From assembly GCA_030427485.1 (NCBI GenBank), contig JAUICG010000024.1, forward strand, positions 18,263 through 82,262: 64,000 nucleotides of DNA, in the 5' to 3' direction. This DNA comes from Gammaproteobacteria bacterium. Lineage in GTDB: Bacteria > Pseudomonadota > Gammaproteobacteria > Pseudomonadales > Halieaceae. The notes beneath the pieces are model-generated. The model made no database searches. It was not told where the DNA came from and worked only from the letters and a program-made list of their open reading frames with translations. Below, one piece after another: positions 32,803 through 41,919 of this stretch (position 1 is its first letter; every line of letters begins with the position of its first letter). The position numbers and the translations under genes are program-made.

Positions 32803-33987
32803 ATGAAGTTTGTCGATGAAGTCAGTATCAACGTGTACGCCGGCAAGGGCGGCAACGGCTGCATGAGCTTCCGCCGAGAGAAGTATATCGAGCGCGGCGG
32901 CCCCGACGGTGGCGACGGCGGTGACGGCGGCAGTGTAGTGGTGGTGGCGGACGAATCGCTCAACACGTTGGCGGACTATCGTTTCACGCGCAATTATCGC
33001 GCGCAGAATGGCGAGCCCGGCCGCAGCAGGAACTGCACCGGCAAGAGCGCCGAGGATCTCGTACTGCGCGTACCGGTGGGCACGACAATTCTCGACGAGG
33101 ACCTCGGAGAAGTGCTCGGGGACCTGTCGCTTGCCGGACAGCGCCTGGTTGTCGCGCAGGGCGGCTTTCACGGACTCGGAAATACGCGCTACAAGTCCAG
33201 CACCAACCGTGCTCCACGCCAGACGTCTCCGGGCAGTGAGGGAGAGGTCCGCAGCCTGAAGTTCGAGCTCAAGGTGTTGGCGGATGTGGGTTTGCTGGGA
33301 CTGCCCAACGCCGGTAAGTCGACGCTGATACGCGCGGTGTCTTCCGCCAGGCCCAAGGTGGCCGATTACCCGTTCACCACATTGGTGCCCAATCTCGGGG
33401 TGGTCAGCGTAGAGGCCCACCGCAGCTTTGTGATGGCGGATATCCCCGGGTTGATCGAGGGCGCGTCGCAGGGTGCGGGGCTCGGCATCCGCTTTCTCAA
33501 GCACCTGACGCGCAATCGTATCCTCTTGCATGTGGTGGATATGGCACCTTACGATGGCGTTGAGCCGGCGGACGCCGCGCTGGGCATCGTACGTGAACTT
33601 GAACGCTTCAGTCCTACGTTGGCGCGGCGCACGCGCTGGCTGGTCCTGAACAAGTGCGATTTACTGGATGCCGCGACGCTGGAGGAGCGCCGCAGTGCGG
33701 TGCTCGATGCGCTGGACTGGTCAGGGCCCGTATACACCATTTCCGCGATTGCCGCTGAGGGTACGGCCGCACTGTGCGGCGACCTGATGAACTACCTGGA
33801 GGAGTGTCGCGCGAGGGAGGCGGAGGACCCGGAGTTGCTGGCGGCGGAGCAGGCGTTACAGAGCCGCATGCAGGAAGAAGCGAGGGACCGTGTCGAGGAG
33901 TTGCGCGCGACACTGCGAAGCCGTTCGGACGACGACGAGGTTGGTGATGACGATGACTTTGATGTGGAAGTCGAATATCGAGAGTAG
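32803..33987 (+). CDS. obgE: GTPase ObgE/CgtA
   Basis: An essential late 50S-assembly and stress-linked GTPase. The 394-residue product has the glycine-rich Obg fold (residues 1-158, with GGNGCMSFRREKYIERGGPD), then a G domain with G1 GLPNAGKST, DIPGLIEGAS (G3) and NKCD (G4), and an acidic C-terminal tail. Next to rpmA as usual, but set apart by a terminator and a 471-bp repeat-filled gap. Confidence 0.96.
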   Translation: MKFVDEVSINVYAGKGGNGCMSFRREKYIERGGPDGGDGGDGGSVVVVADESLNTLADYRFTRNYRAQNGEPGRSRNCTGKSAEDLVLRVPVGTTILDEDLGEVLGDLSLAGQRLVVAQGGFHGLGNTRYKSSTNRAPRQTSPGSEGEVRSLKFELKVLADVGLLGLPNAGKSTLIRAVSSARPKVADYPFTTLVPNLGVVSVEAHRSFVMADIPGLIEGASQGAGLGIRFLKHLTRNRILLHVVDMAPYDGVEPADAALGIVRELERFSPTLARRTRWLVLNKCDLLDAATLEERRSAVLDALDWSGPVYTISAIAAEGTAALCGDLMNYLEECRAREAEDPELLAAEQALQSRMQEEARDRVEELRATLRSRSDDDEVGDDDDFDVEVEYRE

Positions 33988-33995
33988 GGAACCCA

Positions 33996-35117
33996 ATGAC
34001 TGAACGAAGCGAAATTGCCAGATCCCGTCGCTGGGTGGTGAAGGTGGGCAGCGCGCTGCTCACCAACGACGGCCGCGGGCTGGATGAGGGCGTTATCTCT
34101 TCACTGGTAGAGCAGCTGGCGCAGTTGCGTGCAGCCGGTCATGACGTTGTGCTGGTGTCCAGCGGAGCTGTCGCTGCCGGTATCGTGCGCCTGGGCTGGA
34201 CGGCGCGGCCCCACCTGTTACACGAGCTGCAGGCGGCCGCCGCGGTGGGCCAGTCGATACTGGTGCAGAGTTACGAGGCCAGCTTCAAGCGCCACGATAT
34301 TGCGACTGCCCAGGTACTGCTGGGACACGACGATGTGCTCGCCCGCGACCGCTATCTCAACGCGCGCGGGACGCTGAAAACCTTGCTGAAGTTGGGTGTG
34401 GTGCCCATTGTCAACGAAAATGACACGGTGGTAACCGATGAAATTCGCTTTGGCGACAACGACACGCTTGCCGCACTGGTCGCGAACCTGATCGACGCGG
34501 AAGTCCTTGTGTTACTGACTGACCAGAAGGGCCTTTATCACGAAGACCCGCGGCATAACGCTGAAGCTGAACTGGTCGATATCTGTGACGTGCAGGATCC
34601 CGCGCTGGATGCGATGGCTGGCGAAGGCGGAGCCCTCGGGCGCGGCGGCATGGTGACCAAACTGCGCGCCGCTCGCCTGGCTGCGCGCTCCGGTACTGAA
34701 ACTGTGATCGCCTCTGGCCGCGTGGAAAACGTACTGGCTACCGTTGCTGCCGGGGCCAGTGAGGGAACGTGGTTGCGCACCGGCAGGCAGCCTGAAAATG
34801 CCCGCAAACAGTGGCTCGCGGGCATGGTACAGACAGCGGGCAGTGTCGACCTGGACGAAGGAGCCGTGCGCGTACTGCGGGAGTCCGGTCGCAGCCTGTT
34901 GTCCGTTGGTGTGCGCAATGTGCGCGGTAATTTTTCGCGCGGTGATATGGTGTCGTGTCGCGACCCCGGGGGGCGGGAAGTGGCGCGTGGACTGGTCAAT
35001 TACAGTGCTGACGAAACCCGTCGCATCATGGGATCGCCGTCGCGGGATATCGAATCCATTCTCGGTTACCAGCTGGACGAGGAACTCATTCACCGGGACA
35101 ACCTGGTGCTGCTGTAG
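33996..35117 (+). CDS. proB: Glutamate 5-kinase
   Basis: ProB, the first and feedback-inhibited step of proline synthesis, ATP-dependent phosphorylation of glutamate. The 373-residue product has an amino-acid kinase domain (WVVKVGSALLTNDGRG near 10-25, VLVSSGAVAAG, NENDTVVTDEIRFGDNDTLAA) and a C-terminal PUA domain (residues about 280-370). It starts 8 nt after obgE. Confidence 0.95.
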   Translation: MTERSEIARSRRWVVKVGSALLTNDGRGLDEGVISSLVEQLAQLRAAGHDVVLVSSGAVAAGIVRLGWTARPHLLHELQAAAAVGQSILVQSYEASFKRHDIATAQVLLGHDDVLARDRYLNARGTLKTLLKLGVVPIVNENDTVVTDEIRFGDNDTLAALVANLIDAEVLVLLTDQKGLYHEDPRHNAEAELVDICDVQDPALDAMAGEGGALGRGGMVTKLRAARLAARSGTETVIASGRVENVLATVAAGASEGTWLRTGRQPENARKQWLAGMVQTAGSVDLDEGAVRVLRESGRSLLSVGVRNVRGNFSRGDMVSCRDPGGREVARGLVNYSADETRRIMGSPSRDIESILGYQLDEELIHRDNLVLL

Positions 35118-35155
35118 CGATCGCGGCTGGCGGCCGCACTAATCAGGTCTCGCCT

Positions 35156-37156
35156 ATGAAGGTATCAGGACTGCGACTGGTTTTTTTTGCGGCATTTCTT
35201 TTCATCGCTGTCAGTTTGCTGGGCGGTACCGCGCTGTGGCAGTTGGCCGGATCTGGCAATGCGCTCGACATCGAGGGCCGGGCGGTCCTTGTCCGCAGTG
35301 TTCCCGCGGCTGGGCCAGCGGGCTGGACAGCCTACGGGGGCGACGCCGCGGGGACCCATTATTCGCCGGCTTCCCAGATATCGATCGGCAATGTGGCGCG
35401 CCTGGACACCGCCTGGGTCTACAGGACCGGCGCTTTCGCGGGCCGTGAACACGTTCGCGATCAGGCCTCCTTCGAGGCAACGCCCATCATGGTCGAAGAC
35501 TCGCTGGTTTTCTGTACGCCGTTCAATGAAGTGATATCGCTGGACCCGGGTACGGGTGAAGAGAAGTGGCGTTATGATCCGCGGGTGCCGCTGGATGCTG
35601 ACCCGGCCAATGAATACAACTGTCGCGGCGTTTCCTATTGGAGAGACGCCCGGGCTGTTCCGGGTGCGGTGTGCGGGTCGCGAATTTTCATGGGGACCGT
35701 TGAGGCCAGGCTGGTGGCGCTCGATGCGCGCACGGGTAAACCCTGCACGGAATTTGGCGATCACGGCGTCGTGCGTATAGAGCCCGGCCTCGCCCTGCGC
35801 TGGCCCGGCGAGTTCCAGATCACTTCCGCGCCGGCGATAGCGGGCGATGTCGTCATTACGGGCACCGCGATCGGCGATAATTTGCGAACCGCCGCACCGG
35901 TGGGGACCGTCCATGCCTACGACGCGCGCAGCGGCGCCCTGAGGTGGACGTTTAATCCCATACCCTGGAGCCGGGCGGGGGACGGCGAAAACGTGGGCCA
36001 TGCGAATGTATGGTCAACGATGTCGGTCGACCGCAAACGGGATCTCGTTTTCCTGCCGACTTCCTCTGCGAGTCCGGACTACTACGGCGGCGCGCGCCCC
36101 GGCAATAACGAGCACGCAAACTCCGTGGTCGCCCTGCATGCCCGCAGCGGAGAAGTGGCGTGGGCGCGCCAGCTGGTGCACCACGATGTCTGGGATTACG
36201 ACCTTCCCGCGCAGCCGGGCCTGTACGAAATCTGGCGGGACGGCATCTTGCATGAGGTTGTCGTCCAGGTGACCAAGATGGGGCTGGTATTCGTATTGGA
36301 TCGCGCCAGCGGCAGGCCCTTTCACCCGATCGAGGAACGCGCTGTGCCGCAGGCCGGAAGCGACGGTGAGTTGCTTTCACCCACCCAGCCGTTCCCGGTT
36401 GTTCCGCCGCCCATCGTGCCGGCCACGCTGAATCCCGAGGATGCGTTTGGTGTAACACTGTGGGATAAACTGGTCTGCGAGTCGAGGCTCCGCGGGCTGC
36501 GGCACGAAGGTCTGTACACGCCGCCCGGTATCGGTGGGTCTCTCGCCTACCCCTTTTCCGGGGGTGGTGCGAACTGGGGCGGCGGTGCATTCGATCCGCA
36601 GCGCAATCTGCTGGTCATCAATATGAACAATATCGGCAGTGAGGTCTATCTGTACCCGGATGTGGAGGATCGCGCGGCCGTTGCACGGCTCAGTCACGAC
36701 TCCGAGTTCGCTCCGATGGAGGGCGCGCCTTTTGGCATGAGCCGTGAAGTCATCCTCTCACCCCTGGGGTTGCCCTGCACGCCACCGCCGTGGGGAGTCA
36801 TTGCGGGTGTGGATCTGGACAGCGGTGAAATTGTCTGGCGCAAGGCGCTGGGCACCACCGAAGATGTCGCACCCGGTGGCCTGCCGCTGCCTTTTGGGTT
36901 ACCCGGTTTTGGCGGCCCGATCATCACAGGGGGCGGCATTGTTTTCATCGCGGCGACTATGGATTACTACCTGCGCGCATTGAATGTGGAGACCGGCGAG
37001 GAGTTGTGGAAGGGGCGCCTGCCCGCGGGCGGACAGGCCACGCCGATGACGTATATGTGGCGGGGGCGGCAGTATGTGGTGATCGCCGCCGGTGGGCACG
37101 GTAAATCGGGTACGAAAAGCGGCGATTATGTGATCGCGTTTGCACTGGGGGTGTGA
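35156..37156 (+). CDS. PQQ-dependent quinoprotein dehydrogenase
   Basis: A 666-residue beta-propeller dehydrogenase of the membrane glucose dehydrogenase type, using pyrroloquinoline quinone and passing electrons to the respiratory chain. An N-terminal hydrophobic segment (residues 8-30) would serve as signal or anchor; the usual five-helix membrane domain of E. coli Gcd is missing. PQQ-propeller motifs include FEATPIMVEDSLVFCTPFNE, ITSAPAIAGDVVITG and GAWxW-like blades through the C terminus. No PQQ-synthesis genes are nearby, and the substrate (glucose or another sugar or alcohol) cannot be told. Confidence 0.8.
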   Translation: MKVSGLRLVFFAAFLFIAVSLLGGTALWQLAGSGNALDIEGRAVLVRSVPAAGPAGWTAYGGDAAGTHYSPASQISIGNVARLDTAWVYRTGAFAGREHVRDQASFEATPIMVEDSLVFCTPFNEVISLDPGTGEEKWRYDPRVPLDADPANEYNCRGVSYWRDARAVPGAVCGSRIFMGTVEARLVALDARTGKPCTEFGDHGVVRIEPGLALRWPGEFQITSAPAIAGDVVITGTAIGDNLRTAAPVGTVHAYDARSGALRWTFNPIPWSRAGDGENVGHANVWSTMSVDRKRDLVFLPTSSASPDYYGGARPGNNEHANSVVALHARSGEVAWARQLVHHDVWDYDLPAQPGLYEIWRDGILHEVVVQVTKMGLVFVLDRASGRPFHPIEERAVPQAGSDGELLSPTQPFPVVPPPIVPATLNPEDAFGVTLWDKLVCESRLRGLRHEGLYTPPGIGGSLAYPFSGGGANWGGGAFDPQRNLLVINMNNIGSEVYLYPDVEDRAAVARLSHDSEFAPMEGAPFGMSREVILSPLGLPCTPPPWGVIAGVDLDSGEIVWRKALGTTEDVAPGGLPLPFGLPGFGGPIITGGGIVFIAATMDYYLRALNVETGEELWKGRLPAGGQATPMTYMWRGRQYVVIAAGGHGKSGTKSGDYVIAFALGV

Positions 37157-37289
37157 ACAGGTCAATAACGGCGAACGGCGAGCGGACACCGCGGTGCGCG
37201 TCCAGCCGGTTTACAGCGACAGCGTGCTGATTCCAGTTGCCATTGCTTTCATTCAGCCGTTGACCCGTTCGCCGGCATGTACGTCTGTC

Positions 37290-38831
37290 CTAGCTCAACC
37301 AACGTCCCAGCGGCGTTTTCACCCACAGGAAGTCCATCAGCTTCTTCATGCCCTCGGCGCTCTTGGCGCTGTAGGGGTAGCCGTTCTGCATTTTTCCGCC
37401 AAAGCGGTCGATCACGATCGGCATTTCATGGCAGTAGCCGCGTATGCCTTTTTTGCCATTCACCTGGCCGACGCCGGAGTTTTTGCGACCGCCAAAGGGG
37501 GCCGCGGGGATGCCATAGCTCACCGCCATATCGTTGACACTGCAGGCCCCGGTGTCGATGGCACAGGCGAGGCGATAACCCTTTTCCTTGTCTTTGGTCC
37601 AGACATTGCCGTTCAGCCCGAATTCGGAATCGTTGGCCAGTGCCAGCGCCTCGGCTTCACTGTCCACCTTCTGGATGCAGAGGATCGGGCCGAAGGTTTC
37701 CAGCAGCATGATGTCCATCGTATTGTTCACTTCGGTGATCACCGTGGGCTCGTAATACAGGCCGGGCAGGTCCGGATTGCGCCGACCCCCCATCAGTATA
37801 CTGGCGCCCTTGCCGCGCGCATCCTCGACATGGGCTTCGATAATGGCCATCTGGCGATCCCAGAACACCGCGCCGACATCTTCCTCCCAGCCGTGCTGTG
37901 ACCCCTGCCGCAGGTTTTTGCCCTTATCCATTACCAGCCGCAGGAATTCGTCGTACACCTCTTTCACCACATAGATACGCTCCGTGCCGCAGCAGTAGTG
38001 TCCGGTGTTCATGCACGAGCCGACCCAGGCGCCGTCTGCGGCGCGGTCCAGGTCAGCGTCGGCGCAGACGATCATCGCATCGTTGCCGCCCAGCTCCAGC
38101 GTGCAGGGGATCAACTGGCTGGCGCAGGCCTCGGCCACCTTGCGCCCGGTCGCCACGGAGCCGGTAAATGAAACCTTGTCGACGCCGCCGCGCACAATCG
38201 CGGCCCCGGTTTCGCCGTCGCCGAGCAGTACCTGCAGCACACCCTCGGGGAGTCCCGCCTGGCGGAAAATGTCTTCTGCCAGTTTGGCGGAGTAGGGAGT
38301 GACTTCAGAGCCTTTCGCAACCACCGTATTGCCGGCGAGGATGGCCTGGGTCGCCTGGTTCATCACCAGCACGAAGGGGCCGTTCCAGGGCGTGATGAGG
38401 CCGACGACGCCCAGCGGCTTGTACAGGATGCGCAGTTGCTTCATCAGTCCGAGCAGGCCGTGAACCCTGCGCTTGCGCGGTTTGAGAAATTTTTCCGCGT
38501 TCTTGGCGTAGTAGCATAACTGGTCAGCGACCGAGAACACTTCCATGCTCATCGCGTCAGTGCGCGCCTTGCCGGTTTCCTTGACCACGGTTTCGATAAT
38601 GTCATCCTGTCGCTGCAGGACAATTTTCAGGGCGCGTTCGACGATAGCGGCCCTTGCCTTCATGGGCGTTGCGGCCCAGGCGGGCTGCGCCGCCCTGGCT
38701 TTGGCGATGGCTTGCGCCACATCCTCGCTGTTGGCGCAGATCAACTCCCCGGTGGGTTCCAGGGTGACCGGGCTGCGCAATTGCAGATGGCGGTGGGAGT
38801 CGTTGGATTCGATCGGTTCATAGATAGACAT
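37290..38831 (-). CDS. Aldehyde dehydrogenase family protein
   Basis: A 513-residue NAD(P)-dependent aldehyde dehydrogenase. From ATG 38831, preceded by GAGGAGG, it starts MSIYEPIESNDSHRH. Motifs: ITPWNGPFVLVMNQ (near 145-160), SFTGSVATGRKVAE, LELGGNDAMIVCAD with the catalytic Glu and MNTGHYCCGTERI with the nucleophilic Cys, where GQxC is more usual. Close relatives are succinate-semialdehyde- or betaine-aldehyde-like enzymes; the substrate is unknown. A palindromic operator overlaps its promoter. Confidence 0.85.
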   Translation of the reverse strand: MSIYEPIESNDSHRHLQLRSPVTLEPTGELICANSEDVAQAIAKARAAQPAWAATPMKARAAIVERALKIVLQRQDDIIETVVKETGKARTDAMSMEVFSVADQLCYYAKNAEKFLKPRKRRVHGLLGLMKQLRILYKPLGVVGLITPWNGPFVLVMNQATQAILAGNTVVAKGSEVTPYSAKLAEDIFRQAGLPEGVLQVLLGDGETGAAIVRGGVDKVSFTGSVATGRKVAEACASQLIPCTLELGGNDAMIVCADADLDRAADGAWVGSCMNTGHYCCGTERIYVVKEVYDEFLRLVMDKGKNLRQGSQHGWEEDVGAVFWDRQMAIIEAHVEDARGKGASILMGGRRNPDLPGLYYEPTVITEVNNTMDIMLLETFGPILCIQKVDSEAEALALANDSEFGLNGNVWTKDKEKGYRLACAIDTGACSVNDMAVSYGIPAAPFGGRKNSGVGQVNGKKGIRGYCHEMPIVIDRFGGKMQNGYPYSAKSAEGMKKLMDFLWVKTPLGRWLS

Positions 38832-38856
38832 GGTGTCCTCCTCGCGTAATGTGGCT

Positions 38857-38885
38857 AAACTAATGGTCATTAGTTTTAGTGTCAA
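38857..38885 (-). promoter_or_regulatory. Promoter with palindromic operator of the aldehyde dehydrogenase gene
   Basis: On the reverse strand TTGACA (38880-38885), a 17-nt spacer and TAGTTT (38857-38862). The palindrome AAACTAATG-GT-CATTAGTTT (38857-38876) covers the -10 and most of the spacer, a typical repressor site. TetR-family repressors often bind such 20-bp palindromes; no regulator gene is adjacent. Confidence 0.6.
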
Positions 38886-39037
38886 TGTCTTTTCCGGCGG
38901 CGATGACTGACATGGAAGATCATCCGCACCCGGGCGCGCAGGCAATTTCCCGTCCGGCTACTGGCGCGGTCGCGATTACAACACCGGCTGAATGTGGAAT
39001 AATGCGCCGCGTCGAATTTTAACCCCTTGCTGAGTGC

Positions 39038-39919
39038 ATGCCGGTGTCGCCCACCTTACTGCTGATAGTTTACTGCCTGGCCATCGCCGGCTTCTCGCTG
39101 GTGGGTGGTCTGCTGCCCAGCCTGATCAGGATGACGCACACCCGTACGCAACTGGTGATGAGCCTGGTCTCGGGACTGATGCTCGGTGTGGCGTTTTACC
39201 ACCTGCTGCCGCACAGTGTGGCGCTGGCTGATGGATCGGGCGGGGTGGACACCAGCGTCTGGTGGCTGATGCTCGGCCTGATCGTGATGTTGCTGCTGCT
39301 GCGTGTGTTCCATTTTCACCAGCATGATTTCAGCCTCGAAGCGGTTGAGCCGCACGATCACGCCGCAGACCATGGACACGGGCCCGGACATGCCCATTCC
39401 CATCGGCACAATCCCGCTCGTCCGGTACACGGACTGAGTTGGGTCGGGCTGGCCCTGGGCTTGGCGGTACACACATTGATTGACGGGGTCGCCCTGGGCG
39501 CGGTGATGCATGCGGGCAGTCACGCCAGCGGGGTGGTCGGGATCGGGGTGTTTCTCGCTATTTTGCTGCACAAGCCGCTGGATGCAATGTCTATCGTTAC
39601 GGTCATGCAGGCCGGCGGCTGGAGCAAGGGTGCGCGCGCCGCGACCAATGTGGTGTTTGCGCTGATGTGTCCGCTGGGTGCGATGCTCTTTTTCTTCGGT
39701 GTCGATGTGATGCCGGCTGGCCGCGATCACCTGGTGGCCGTGGCGTTGGCGTTCTCGGCGGGCGCCTTTATCTGTATCGCGCTGGGTGATCTGCTGCCCG
39801 AGGTGCATTTTCACAGCCATGACCGCGGCAAACTGACTCTGGCGTTTTTGCTGGGCATTGCGCTAGCCTATGCAATAGGCGTGGTGGAACCCGCCGGCAT
39901 TCACATGGCGCCGCACTGA
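39038..39919 (+). CDS. ZIP family metal transporter
   Basis: A 293-residue divalent-metal transporter of the ZIP family (zinc or iron). It has about eight hydrophobic segments. A His/Asp-rich loop lies between helices 3 and 4 (residues about 92-130, with PHDHAADHGHGPGHAHSHRH), and the metal-site helices read HTLIDGVALGA and HKPLDAMSI. Translation from ATG 39038 has no strong ribosome site. It is followed after 16 nt by a methyltransferase gene. Confidence 0.85.
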   Translation: MPVSPTLLLIVYCLAIAGFSLVGGLLPSLIRMTHTRTQLVMSLVSGLMLGVAFYHLLPHSVALADGSGGVDTSVWWLMLGLIVMLLLLRVFHFHQHDFSLEAVEPHDHAADHGHGPGHAHSHRHNPARPVHGLSWVGLALGLAVHTLIDGVALGAVMHAGSHASGVVGIGVFLAILLHKPLDAMSIVTVMQAGGWSKGARAATNVVFALMCPLGAMLFFFGVDVMPAGRDHLVAVALAFSAGAFICIALGDLLPEVHFHSHDRGKLTLAFLLGIALAYAIGVVEPAGIHMAPH

Positions 39920-39935
39920 GCAGGGGCGAACGCTG

Positions 39936-40385
39936 ATGGTCAAACGCATTATTTATCCGCCAATCTGGCTGCTGTTCGGCCTGATCGCGATATTTACCTG
40001 CAATGAGTACTTTCCGGGGGCGCGCTTTACCAGCCTGGCCTGGCAACTGTTTGGCGCAGTACTTATCGTTGTCGGGCTCGGCCTGTTGGTTGCCGCAAAC
40101 GGCCTGTTTGCGCGCGCGGGGACCGGTGTCATTCCGTTTCGCGATGTCACCGTACTGGTTACAGGCGGGATTTACCGCTATACGCGCAATCCCATGTATC
40201 TCGGTATGTTGGCCGTGCTGTTGGGCTGCGCGCTGACGGTGGGCGCGAGCTGGGCACTGTTGGTGCCGCCGATATTTGCCGCTGTGGTCGAGCTGCGCTT
40301 TATCCGCCCGGAGGAGGCGATGTTGCGAGGGCTGTTCCCGCAGGACTACCCCGCCTATTGTGAGCGGGTCAGGCGTTGGCTATAG
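39936..40385 (+). CDS. Isoprenylcysteine carboxyl methyltransferase-like protein
   Basis: A 149-residue integral-membrane protein of the ICMT/PEMT-like family, with three or four hydrophobic segments. The family signature GGIYRYTRNPMYLGML (near residues 76-91) and a C-terminal Glu-rich RFIRPEEAMLRGLFPQDYP are visible. Bacterial members methylate or reduce diverse membrane substrates that are mostly unknown. It starts 16 nt after the ZIP gene. Confidence 0.75.
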   Translation: MVKRIIYPPIWLLFGLIAIFTCNEYFPGARFTSLAWQLFGAVLIVVGLGLLVAANGLFARAGTGVIPFRDVTVLVTGGIYRYTRNPMYLGMLAVLLGCALTVGASWALLVPPIFAAVVELRFIRPEEAMLRGLFPQDYPAYCERVRRWL

Positions 40386-40475
40386 TCGAAAAAACGGCTA
40401 CGCTATAACGGTGGCCGGTGTCGCTGAAAGGTACAGCGGACACATGAAAATTGACGCAATCACTCGGGAGAAAAT

Positions 40476-40727
40476 ATGAACAAGAAGATTGTAGCGGGCC
40501 TGTGTCTATGGGGCTTTTCCAGCGCCGCCTTGCCAGTTCTCGCCGCCGATACCGATCCTCAGCAGTGTCTGGAGTGTCACGAGCCTATTGAAGACTGGGC
40601 GGGCATGACGGTCGACGAAATCATTGCCGAGGCCAAGGCGCCGGACAACAAGCGCCACGAGGCCAATCAGGCGCTGACGGATGAACAACTGAAGCTGATT
40701 ATCGGCGAGTTGATGCCGCCCAAGTGA
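40476..40727 (+). CDS. Small monoheme c-type cytochrome
   Basis: An 83-residue secreted protein: signal peptide to about residue 23 (ALPVLA then ADTDP), one CLECH haem site (Cys31, Cys34, His35) and a late MPP (Met80) that could be the second axial ligand, as in class I cytochromes c. GGGAGAAAAT precedes the ATG. The mature form of about 60 residues is very short. It lies beside the ferrochelatase and the multihaem cluster, on the opposite strand. The partner is unknown. Confidence 0.75.
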   Translation: MNKKIVAGLCLWGFSSAALPVLAADTDPQQCLECHEPIEDWAGMTVDEIIAEAKAPDNKRHEANQALTDEQLKLIIGELMPPK

Positions 40728-40758
40728 GCGGATGGGCCGGGGTTGTTCCTCAGCGGGG

Positions 40759-41790
40759 CTAATCCCGGTCCAGCCACCCCGCCAGATGCTCGTTGGCGAT
40801 CTTCGCCAGCGCGGTGATGTGGCCGGGTGAACTGTTCAGGCACGGTATGTACTGGTAGCGCTCGCCGCCCGCCGCGAGAAAGTACTCCCGGTTTTCGACC
40901 GCCAATTCCTCGAGCGTTTCCAGGCAGTCCGCCGCGAAACCGGGTGCGATAACCTGTACCGCTTTTATCCCCTGCATAGGGAGCCCCTTCAGTACGGCAT
41001 CGGTATAAGGTTTCAGCCACTCTTCCCGGCCGAAGCGGGATTGGAATGTTGTCTGGTATTCGTCCTCTCGTAAGCCCAGTTCCTCCGCGACCAGGCGCGA
41101 GGTCTTCAGGCACTCGCAGTGGTAGGGGTCGCCCTCGTCCAGGTAGCGCTGTGGTACACCGTGGTAGGAAAACAGCAGTATATCGGCGCGGCCGTGCTCG
41201 GCGCGATAGGCTCGCACGCTGTCGGCAAGCGCTGCGATATAGGCGGGATGATCGTGGTAGTGGTTGATCATGCGCAATTCCGGCAGCCACCGCCGCCGGG
41301 TGAAATCGGCGGCGAGCGCGTCAAACGTTGAGCCGGTCGTCGACCCGCTGTACTGCGGATACAATGGCAGCACCAGCAATTTACGTACGCCGCGTTGCAG
41401 CATGTCCTGCAACACCGCGGCTATAGACGGGGTGCCGTAGCGCATTGCGAACTCCACGATGATGCGCTCACCATAGTCGCGACTTAATGCTTCACGCAAT
41501 GCCTCCACCTGATCCTGCGTGTGGAACAGCAGTGGCGAGCCGCGTTCATCCCAGATGCTGCGATATGCGGCTGCAGAACGCGCCGGGCGAATATTCAGAA
41601 TGATGCCGTTCAGCACAAACCACCACAACAGGCGCGGAATCTCAACGACTCTCGGGTCTGACAGGAACTCCTTTAGAAAAGCTCGCAGCGCCTTTCGCTC
41701 AGGTGCCCGGGGAGTACCGAGGTTGGTGAGCAGAATCCCGATACGTGGGGGCTGCTCGTGGTCGAAGTTCCTGGTGCCGATGTATTTCAT
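40759..41790 (-). CDS. hemH: Ferrochelatase
   Basis: HemH inserts ferrous iron into protoporphyrin IX, the last step of haem synthesis. The 343-residue product has ILLTNLGTPRAPERKALRAF near the start, LLFSYHGVPQRYLDEGDPY with the catalytic His, and the late CLETLEELAVENREYFLAAG. It lies 129 nt downstream of a decahaem cytochrome gene on the same strand, which fits the haem demand of the cluster. Confidence 0.96.
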   Translation of the reverse strand: MKYIGTRNFDHEQPPRIGILLTNLGTPRAPERKALRAFLKEFLSDPRVVEIPRLLWWFVLNGIILNIRPARSAAAYRSIWDERGSPLLFHTQDQVEALREALSRDYGERIIVEFAMRYGTPSIAAVLQDMLQRGVRKLLVLPLYPQYSGSTTGSTFDALAADFTRRRWLPELRMINHYHDHPAYIAALADSVRAYRAEHGRADILLFSYHGVPQRYLDEGDPYHCECLKTSRLVAEELGLREDEYQTTFQSRFGREEWLKPYTDAVLKGLPMQGIKAVQVIAPGFAADCLETLEELAVENREYFLAAGGERYQYIPCLNSSPGHITALAKIANEHLAGWLDRD

Positions 41791-41919
41791 GCGGGGACGA
41801 TATACGTTTGGCCGCGTGATGCCAAGGGGAGAGGTGGCTGTATCGCGCTTGATGTGCTACCCGTTCGCTTTCAGGCGAGCCACAAACGAACTGCACACCC
41901 GCGCCCGAACTGAAAACCG

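Noticed and set aside
32386..32819. Small open frames between rpmA and obgE
   Set aside because: They are built from the inverted repeats and lack ribosome sites and family similarity.
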